From positions 11,762,197-11,826,196 of the forward strand of contig NW_020654422.1 in NCBI RefSeq assembly GCF_003589595.1: 64,000 nt of DNA, given 5' to 3'. The notes under the pieces are model-generated. The model was not told where the DNA came from. It saw only the letters and a program-made list of their open reading frames with translations, and did no database searches. Position 1 is the stretch's first letter, and each line of letters opens with the position of its first letter. The DNA is from Hyposmocoma kahamanoa (lineage: Eukaryota; Arthropoda; Insecta; Lepidoptera; Cosmopterigidae). This document shows, in pieces, positions 57,301 through 64,000 of the stretch. The position numbers and the translations under genes are program-made.

Positions 57301-59784
57301 ACCTTTGGTAATTATCATGGTAATTATCTGATAACTCCGATATATTTGATAATAATTATCCATGAAGATTCATAGTTTTGTCTCTTTTATTTTTGACTAA
57401 AAATGACCAACAGAAAACAAAATAAACACGAACAAATATCTCTGGAAAAACGATTTGGTTTGTGACTTACTTTTGTGATACACATTTGACACGTTTAGAT
57501 ACGTCTCGAATACAAAACACATGGTACGACATTGCTAGCGGAAGCATTTTATTGTTCCAATTAATTTTATAAATATCAAGATAAATATAGATAATATAAA
57601 TACCAATAAAATTATCGTGATAATTATCAATGATAATTATAATTTCGAACCTTGGTTTGAAGTAAGCTTATTCAGGAGATCTCAGAAATAATATTCCTTC
57701 AAGTATAAACATCGCTTTTACCAAAATTTAATAAGACGGTTATTATTTTGACGTGCTTGCAGATTTTTCTTGCCGTCCCTTTCGGAAATACTGCAAGCGC
57801 CGCCCACAGCCGAATTAGAGCCTCTAGCAGACGGTCAAATAACACAAACTGACGAACAGGATATGGGTATGACATATGCTGAGCTGTCAGAGTTTGGGAG
57901 ATTGAGAAAAACTCAGCATTGCGGCCCATACAGTATGTTCCAGAAGCTAGTACACACGTGGAGTGATAAATGTACTCCGCAGGAAGTAAGTTGCACAAAT
58001 CGCACAAATGTTCTAACTTAACGTGACTTGTTATTAGAAACATAGTTCAGTGATACTATGCTATTCACGCGATACTATGAAATTCTACTGGTTACTCAGT
58101 CAAAAACCAAAAACAGCCCCGTCCATTTTCATCTGGGTTTTTAACAAAGAGTTTTTTAAACTCGGGATTATCGATTTAGTCTACAATCTATAAAGAAATA
58201 TTGAGAAGTGCCGGTCAACAGAGACAGCTTAACTTTTTGGTTTTCTTCCGGTCCCTAACCATTTTTAACCGACATCAAAAAAAGGAGGAGATTAAATTCG
58301 ACTGTATGCTTTTTTGTTTCTTTTTTATGTATGGCACCTATTTGTAAACCAATTTTGATGATTCTTTTTTTGTTGGAAAAAGGGTACCTCAGAGACCACT
58401 ATCATTGGAAGAAAATATTCCACCTTTAAGGGTGGCAAACTAGGGGATGAATTAGATTTCGCGTACTTTCCGGTAACCGATTTCAATAAAACTTGGCAAA
58501 AAGGTGTAATTCGACCTTTTGGGGGTGGTTTTTTTAGTACTTTGTATTGATTTATCGGTTTATTTAAACATAAGCTAAGCGCATCTCAACTACAGTGCGC
58601 GTGTTGAAACAAGCGGTGTGATTGGAGTTTCGAGTAACGCTACATCCGAAAATGTTTACTTCTTTTTATATGATTTCTAATGCCTCATCCCTACCTACAA
58701 TGGTATCGTATTACGTTGATGTTGGCCTGTTTTAATTACAATAAAACTATAAAAATATTCAAAATTATTTGAGATATCTTTAATTCAGTAATGCCTTATT
58801 ATTAATTTTTTTGATAGAGATCAAATATTATATGTTTTCAGGTAGCTGAAAAAGTCAAACATTTCTTCCGCTGTTACGCGATTAATCGTCACAAGATGAC
58901 TGTCCTCACACCTTCATACCACGCGGAAAGTTATAGCCCGGACGATAACCGATTCGATCATCGCCCGTTCTTGTATCGAGTGCATTGGAATTGGCAATTC
59001 AAAGCTATTGATGACGCGGTAAGTTCAGAATAATAAGAGTACGACCCTTTATTCGTCCGCACGCTTTGCGTCAATTATAAATGTGTATATGGATTAGAGT
59101 CGTCTGCACGCTTCTAGCTCATCTAGCGGCACTGAGTACAGTTCACCGCTAAGCAGACAATTTCTAAACTAAAAAAAAACATATGATAACCGTAAATAAT
59201 GGGTTGGCACAAAAATCCTTTTTTGCCATTATCTAACTAACAAAAATACCTTTTTTGTTTTAAAGTGTTCCGTTGTCTATGGTCATTTTTTATGTATAAA
59301 ACTTGAAAAACAAAAATAGGTAATATTATAAGACTCAAAGTAGTACGAAAAATGCGGTTTTTGTAGTTACAGGTTTTACACTAATTAATCATTAGTTTAA
59401 ATATGTCATGAGTTTCTTAAATATTTGTTGTTTTAGTTGGCTCTATAGTCAATGCTCAATAAAAAAAAAATAAGACTCACACGTAATACATTTTTATATT
59501 CGTGCAAATGATACACAATATAATCATGTAATAGAATGGGAAACGATTGGACAAAATGCATATACCGTTGTATGAAGTTCGTGACATATCGTGTTAACCT
59601 AAGTAATGATGTTTGTTTTACACAGGTGACGGCAATGACGAAAGATAAGCGCGCGAGTACTAGGGACACCGACCGTTCTCAAGTAAAGTCCGATTTAAAT
59701 AAAAAGAATGGCAGTAGCGCTAGTGCACCCAGTGTGAATGCACCTTTTAACTTGCGTGGTGAGAGAAAAGGCGTGCTTATTTAA
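42368..59784 (+). CDS. NADSYN1: Glutamine-dependent NAD+ synthetase
   Basis: Twelve exons: 42368-42513, 42606-42861, 44072-44217, 47017-47266, 50725-50929, 51231-51377, 54673-54821, 55354-55509, 56905-57119, 57763-57985, 58842-59018 and 59626-59784. All phases match, giving 742 aa (human 706). Residues 1 to about 290 are the nitrilase-type glutaminase with triad E45 (GPELEICGY), K114 (IRPKMML) and C175 (GFEICEELW). Residues about 330-690 are the synthetase with the ATP-binding loop SGGVDS (357-362), [20 protein letters not shown] and [12 protein letters not shown]. The enzyme amidates nicotinic acid adenine dinucleotide to NAD+ in the cytosol, with ammonia taken from glutamine. The last exon adds a polar Ser/Lys-rich tail without known function. 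The large introns (1.4-3.4 kb) are full of transposons. Confidence 0.96.
44570..44700 (-). mobile_element. tRNA-like SINE in NADSYN1 intron 3
   Basis: On minus a tRNA-like head reads ggtctctgtggtcaagtgac (A-box region), with ggtcccggtttcgattcc (B-box) about 60 nt further on. It resembles SINE heads elsewhere in the window but the body differs from S1 and S2. Confidence 0.6.
44735..44955 (+). repeat. Dispersed repeat family G, copy 1
   Basis: acgtgatcataaatcagaaa ... aagttatcgactaatttcgt ... gcagatgtggcctta matches 60787-61000 in order. Located in NADSYN1 intron 3. Confidence 0.7.
45040..46195 (-). repeat. Probable LINE remnant in NADSYN1 intron 3
   Basis: On minus, 45177-45130 reads [14 protein letters not shown], like the end of RTE-type LINE proteins. 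Overlapping frames on plus across 45171-45826 give no domain. The segment is less AT-rich than its surroundings. Assignment is weak. Confidence 0.4.
46607..46827 (-). mobile_element. tRNA-derived SINE (family S1), copy 3
   Basis: Best-kept copy of the family. On minus, CTGCCTCCGTGGCCGAACGG opens a tRNA-like head with B-box GGTTCGATTCC. A poly(A)-like tail is seen as a T run at 46608-46620 on plus. In NADSYN1 intron 3. Confidence 0.8.
48003..48452 (+). repeat. Dispersed repeat family D
   Basis: aaaaaaccgacctcaaaagt ... agtcgaattgagaacctcct ... ttttgaagtcggttaac. The longest of the five copies, with an insertion relative to the others. In NADSYN1 intron 4. Confidence 0.7.
48751..49390 (-). mobile_element. 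Deleted hAT transposon, 640 bp
   Basis: Perfect 8-bp direct repeats TTTGAGAC (48743-48750 and 49391-49398) flank inverted ends TAGATATGCGC and TATAGATGCGC, as read inward from each side. Both subterminal zones are packed with ACTCGG/CCGAGT repeats. Only the 3' end of the transposase remains. In NADSYN1 intron 4. Confidence 0.85.
49004..49273 (-). pseudogene. hAT transposase C-terminal dimerisation domain
   Basis: Frame on minus with [40 protein letters not shown] and [14 protein letters not shown], the conserved hAT family C-terminal domain. The BED finger and the catalytic domain are missing, so it cannot be an active transposase. It lies inside the element at 48751-49390. Confidence 0.9.
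50400..50520 (+). repeat. SINE S2-like 3' fragment
   Basis: ttctttgtattgttcgatgt followed by ttgtattaataataataac resembles the ends of the S2 SINEs at 34610 and 36420. Short and uncertain. Confidence 0.4.
51616..52232. mobile_element. Foldback element with about 200-bp arms
   Basis: In NADSYN1 intron 6. Left arm (about 51618-51835: gttcccactagatcgtgacg, acaatttatcggttcacggc, atctgtcgtc) is complementary at about 90 percent to the right arm (about 51990-52230: cgtcacgatctagtgggaac, gccgtgaaccgataaattgt). The centre is about 150 bp with no coding. A single-arm relative lies at 31200-31640. The superfamily is not assigned. Confidence 0.75.
52354..53895 (-). mobile_element. Tc1-like transposon, family 2
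   Basis: Inverted ends CACACATCAAAAAAAGTTTG (52354-52373) and the complement ending at 53895, TA on both sides (52352-52353 and 53896-53897), 1542 bp. Contains a broken transposase on minus. In NADSYN1 intron 6, just after the foldback element. A 232-bp relative with the same ends is at 56325-56556. Confidence 0.9.
52630..53656 (-). pseudogene. Tc1-like transposase family 2, frameshifted
   Basis: On minus, 53656-52943 gives 237 codons: start [17 protein letters not shown], helix-turn-helix ([20 protein letters not shown]), [10 protein letters not shown] hook, and the first catalytic region FVDDFRIS, where FSDE is more usual. The frame ends near 52943 by a frameshift. The remaining part, with a D-N-A-P-A-H-like second motif and a [12 protein letters not shown] third motif, lies in other frames at about 52930-52630. 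The frameshift makes it inactive. Confidence 0.85.
56325..56556. mobile_element. MITE derived from Tc1 family 2, 232 bp
   Basis: Carries the same ends as the element at 52354-53895 (CACACATCAAAAAAAGTTTG and its complement) and TA on both sides, but only AT-rich filler inside. In NADSYN1 intron 8. A deletion derivative moved by the family 2 transposase. Confidence 0.9.
57279..57652. mobile_element. hAT-like miniature element (tentative)
   Basis: Left end CAGGGTTCCTAATTATC and right end, read inward on the other strand, CAAGGTTCGAAATTATAATTATC are similar. The inside is rich in ATAATTATC motifs. The flanking 8 bp match only in part, so insertion history is unclear. In NADSYN1 intron 9. Confidence 0.5.
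58262..58550 (-). repeat. Dispersed repeat family D, reversed
   Basis: aaccgacatcaaaaaaagga ... aataaaacttggcaaaaagg ... gggggtggtttttttagtac. Reverse orientation of family D, in NADSYN1 intron 10. Confidence 0.7.
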
Positions 59785-59983
59785 ACACTAGCACCAACTG
59801 TACTAGTGTGTGTACAGTGCATTATACAGTGTACCGGTGCGTATAGTCACCTAAATAAGTCGCTAATCATTTAGATATTTTCATGATAAATTTAGATCCA
59901 CAATAAGAAGTCACTTTAAAATATATGTAACACTAATTAAAAGTGAATTTGAATAGGTTCGTTTTACCGCTATTTATTTTGTT

Positions 59984-60503
59984 CATCGAGTATATAACCA
60001 GAAATAGAGATGAAATGTCATTTAATTTGTTTGAAAACTATTCTGCCAAATCATTACACTCACAACTGCACTCCGATTGGCCAGCCCGAATTTAAAACAA
60101 TTGACAGGTGTCGTCAATTTTTTCACTTCAAATCGACCATTTTAACTTGAGCTTTGCTATAATGGACGGAAATTGAAAAATGACGTATTTAATTACCGAT
60201 GAAATGTGATTCTGTTTGTTTTGTAATTAAATGTTATGCTTTTTTCCCGCACCACCGAATGGAACAGCCCCTCATTGTTAGAGATATTATCTTTATTACA
60301 ATAAATACAGAATATTTTTGGAATATACGGACGGAGACGCACACACAGTCAGTTGTTGGCGGTGTACTATTTCAGCTTTCTAATTTGCGATTTCAATCCA
60401 GAGATTTGATATTTAAAAGTGATTTAAGGCCCATTTGCCTGATGAGATGCCAGGGATGGATAGCCCTTATTTCGTCTCTATTTCTGGTTATATATTCTCG
60501 ATG
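59984..60503. mobile_element. 520-bp TIR element with 8-bp target duplication
   Basis: Perfect flanking direct repeats ATTTTGTT (59976-59983 and 60504-60511). Inverted ends CATCGAG-TATATAACCAGAAATAGAGA, the right copy with two extra bases after CATCGAG. No transposase. Lies just 3' of NADSYN1. 8-bp duplications fit hAT or P-type elements; the family is undecided. Confidence 0.8.
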
Positions 60504-60786
60504 ATTTTGTTACTCATTTGGTTGCTTTTCTATAATTAATATAAAAACCCCAAAATGAATAGCAACTATTTTAATGTTAATTCATTGTATTTAATACACA
60601 ATAACAAGTGTTACTAGCAGCTATAAGATACGAATTATCACACTATCAATACAAACATGTCTTGTCAAACTTAGTTTACAATTGCCACTAATTGCTATGG
60701 CGTTGTGTGTCTGCTTAAATTGGAAATGTGTAAACGACGCTGTGGCCGTGCGTACCTTAAATTCGTATCCATATGGAATAATAAAG

Positions 60787-61000
60787 ACACGTGATCATAC
60801 ATCCCAAAATGCTTTTATCGCATGAAAATCATAAAAATAACACGAAGTATACATTGTAACAAATTATGTTATATGCAGTTTTTTACGCATAAAAAATACA
60901 AAAGTTATCGACTAATTTCGTTCGTAGAATGTTTAAATCTCTCACCTGAAAAATTGCGATATTGCAGAAGTAGCTTTATACGCCAATGGTGGGAAATGCA
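60787..61000 (+). repeat. Dispersed repeat family G, copy 2
   Basis: Matches 44735-44955 in order: acgtgatcatacatcccaaa, aagttatcgactaatttcgt, gcagaagtagcttta. Confidence 0.7.
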
Positions 61001-61419
61001 GACTGACATATTTTTGTTATTGATCAATCAATAACAGCTGTAAATAATAGAATGATAGGTTTTTATTTGTAGCGTTGTAAACATATTACAGGTTTTTTTC
61101 AAAATCATGACTTGATGGAATGTAGATATGGAAATATTTACGTTTTTAAAAACCGCGGTGAATTGGAAACAGGTTTAGTGTAATATAGCCTTTATTTAAA
61201 AGTGTATTTTTTTACTTAAATTCCGACTCTGACCCTTTACTAGAGACTTGTACTAACAATAATACACTCATCAAAAGTGTCTAAGGATCAAGCCCGTTTT
61301 TGCCAATTAATGAAAATCGGGTTTTCTTTATTTATCTTTGTAACGCCATTGATTTTTTGGGTCAATTTAATAAATAATAATAGTTTTAATAAGGTAATAG
61401 GTTTAAAAAGATAAACTCA

Positions 61420-61605
61420 GGCACTTTTGATGCATATTTGCATATATATACAGGGTGGATCGATAGTTTTGAAGATCGTACATAATATATAAAAGTAACT
61501 AAACGATCGTTAGTTGTATTATGCAAGAAAATTATGTTTTACGCTCTTTTAAAATCATCTTGTTTTTAAACAGGCCTACCTATGTAAATACACATAATAA
61601 ATTTG
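61420..61605 (+). repeat. Dispersed repeat family F, copy 2
   Basis: Matches 29875-30090: aggcacttttgatgcat, gtggatcgatagttttgaag, gcaagaaaattatgttttac, aggcctacctat. Confidence 0.75.
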
Positions 61606-61846
61606 ACACTTGCATATATATATACATATAAATTAACAGACTATTTGAACTGTAAAGTGACACAGTGTTCTCCAAAACCAAAGGTCGTAAAATACAAGTG
61701 TTTATTTTAATCAAGCACGTGTTAAGAGTTTTTGAGCGTTTCGAAAATAACCCGTTATACTTGTGCTGACTATATTACTCTTTAAAACAAGTTAGTACAA
61801 AAATATATTTCAAATTCGCGGAAAAGAATTATGAAAAAATAATTGT

Positions 61847-61917
61847 TCCTTGGAGAGGATTATATTCAGCAGTGGACATCTTTCAGCTGAAATGAATGAA
61901 TGAATGAATTGTATCCC
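61847..61917 (+). repeat. 3' end of a truncated RTE-like LINE
   Basis: attcagcagtggacatcttt followed by agctgaaatgaatgaatgaa is the usual ending of Lepidoptera RTE-type LINEs (GCAGTGG...GCTG, then short GAAT repeats). Only the terminus is present. Confidence 0.5.
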
Positions 61918-64000
61918 GTGCAACATGTGCACGGTCAGTCGGAAATGATACGAGGTAACAAAAAATTCTTCACCAATTTCAAATTGCGTTAAATGGGTAC
62001 ATTTCCAGAAGTGAACATTTCGGATAATCTGGACAGATCCACTTCTGGACATGTCAGATTTCGACATGCTCAGAAGTGGACCTCTCCAAAAGTGGATATA
62101 ATATACAGTAAAGTTGTCATTTTCATGTTGAGCAGCCATCGAAAAGCTTCTATCATTTAAAAAACAATTCTTTGAAATGGTAAGTAGAAAGTCAAGTTAC
62201 CTATTTCGAATGATAATGTATTCGTTCAATTATTCCTTGTAAAATATAAATTGCAAATTTGTAAAGGAATTATATCTTTCTACCATCAAGTTTTTGCAGA
62301 GTACAATTTGTGGTCTTATTTTTCTATTAAATCTATCACATTTATGTTTTTCCCTGTCTGCTATGAATGAATTTTAAAAAAGCCCTTCATCATCGACAAT
62401 CATTAAATGCATTGCTATTTAAACTGATTTTGAGCTCCTCAATTTATCTATCATTTGTCTCAGGCTATAGTTTGATATTCAGTCTTTCTATGCCTCATTT
62501 GTTTCATTGACATGTAACGGTTTATGTTATATGTATTTTTATTGGAAACAAAAATGCTCGGTACCTTGTCAGCCATTTTGTTATCTCGCCAAGTCGTCAC
62601 TATTGGTAATTGTTAGTTAGATCGACCAACGAGCTTACGCTAAAGGCTTATTGTCACACTGAATGACGTCAAATGTTTTGTCAGTTCGCATGTTGCAAAC
62701 AACACTACATACACTAGTGCCACAACACAACTCGTATAATTATCATGAAGTAATTTTTCTTTCGATAAAACATTCGATTGCATTCGATTGTTTGGCTTGT
62801 ATTGGAGTGTGCTTTAGAAGAAGAAGCTAGATGAGTACAATAAATCAATGCATATTTTATGCAAATTGTAATCGTAATTCTTTTCTGTGTCAGAGCTTTC
62901 AATTTGTACTAGTTGAAATTTAGAATTATGTGTAGTATGGATGCCATAAAATAGTTGCTCAAAATGACTTGTAACGTTTTCAAAAGCACTTAGTTAAATA
63001 TATCACATTATAAATATGTATATGTATAAATGATGTAGTATCGCAAGAACAACGAAAACAAAAGAATAACCATTTAAAATGTATGATTATGAAAATTTCA
63101 ATCGCTGGCGACATTAGATACCTACCATTAGGAATTTACATTGCAATATCTAATAAATTGAATGCTGTTATATGAAAAAAAATTATTAAATATTATTTAA
63201 AATAATTAGCCAAATGAATTAGCTATACGCGTACTTGTTCTGAACAGAACTGTACTATACAAATCATGATAGATATTCCAAAGTAAATACGACTTATATT
63301 TAGACTGCTTTACGAACTGGTACTTAGAAATGGTAGTTAAGTATAATGTTAAGGTAAGCTTGTTATGAATGTATATAATTTATTCTGAAATGTATTTAAG
63401 TGGGGCGTACAAAAAGCTTCGATTTTTTTAGAGATGCTCGAGTGAGAGGTCCTTCTGCCGACCAACCTTTGTTAACCACAATTTAGTAATTTTTCAGGTT
63501 AACATATCGTGTCAAACTAGTTCTCTCATTGAGTTACGTTCATATGTAATAAACGTAGACATGTAACAATTAGAGGAAATGTTCTATTTCAATAGCTGAG
63601 TAAGGGCCAGCGCCAACTAGCGGACGGGATGCAGAAGATATTAAACTGATCAGTATATTGTATCCTATTTCAATAATATAATAAGGTATAAATTTCAATG
63701 CTCTGAGACTAACCTCGTAGTATCGCAGCGCACTTCTCTACGGTATTGGAGAGCACACTAGCGGATTAACCGCGGCGGGTGGCTACCCTTAGTTATGCGT
63801 TATGCGACATAATCCAGCAGTTATACGCTGGAGGCCGTTTGCTTGCGCCGGGGAAGCGGCAAACGGAAGCGGAGCGGAGCGGACGCTGCGATACGCTGGT
63901 GGACGATCGCTGTATCGTAAGGGATGTTCCTCTGTCAGTGTGCGTTAACGCTGGCGGGCATGAGATCTCTATCAAGCAACAGCGGGCAGAAGACAGGTCC

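Larger units (their letters stand above)
60512..64000. other. Gene-free right end
   Basis: No supported gene. It holds repeat families F and G, a LINE 3' end and AT-rich DNA. The last 400 bp (from about 63590) are much more GC-rich, with repeated gcggagcgg and cgctgg motifs, and are not explained. Confidence 0.45.

Noticed and set aside
1..64000. CRISPR arrays, bacterial operons, integrated virus genes
   Set aside because: No regularly spaced repeats, ribosome-binding-site-linked gene strings, or capsid, envelope or polymerase motifs beyond the LINE reverse transcriptases were seen.

Overview
The window looks like nuclear DNA of an insect, most likely a moth or butterfly (Lepidoptera). It is AT-rich and has genes split by short phase-matched GT-AG introns. 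Between and inside the genes lie tRNA-derived SINEs, jockey-like LINEs, Tc1/mariner and hAT elements, and foldback repeats. A run of ten N at 31861-31870 is an assembly gap. Nothing bacterial, organellar or CRISPR-like was seen, and no intact tRNA or rRNA gene.

Layout. 1-531 (minus): first two coding exons of an aminoacyl-tRNA-synthetase-like protein that runs off the left edge. 3819-4626: a short hAT element with perfect 8-bp target duplications. 5097-8990: a tandemly doubled unit of about 200 bp; one copy is split by a decayed LINE and the other, at the same point, by a SINE. 9290-13728 (plus): VPS36 (ESCRT-II), 7 exons. 15191-16870 (minus): EXD1 (piRNA pathway), 3 exons. 16910-17256 (minus): VMA21 (V-ATPase assembly), 2 exons, ending only 39 nt before the EXD1 start codon. 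17659-19747 (plus): an unrecognised secreted cysteine-rich protein, 7 exons. 21656-27738 (minus): cytosolic carboxypeptidase 2/3-like tubulin deglutamylase, 17 exons, with two possible small genes in its first intron. 27739-42300: gene-poor and repeat-rich (SINEs, foldback repeats, a Tc1 element inserted in a hairpin element, two decayed LINEs). 42368-59784 (plus): glutamine-dependent NAD+ synthetase, 12 exons over 17.4 kb, its introns loaded with hAT, Tc1, SINE and foldback elements. 59785-64000: repeats only.

The genes do not form one pathway. VPS36 and VMA21 act in endosome/lysosome biology, EXD1 in piRNA biogenesis, the carboxypeptidase in tubulin modification and NADSYN1 in NAD+ synthesis. 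The clearest organisational signal is the tight same-strand VMA21-EXD1 pair, which reads like a two-gene transcript. All exon models were built by hand from splice signals, reading phase and protein-family knowledge. No database search or transcript data was used.
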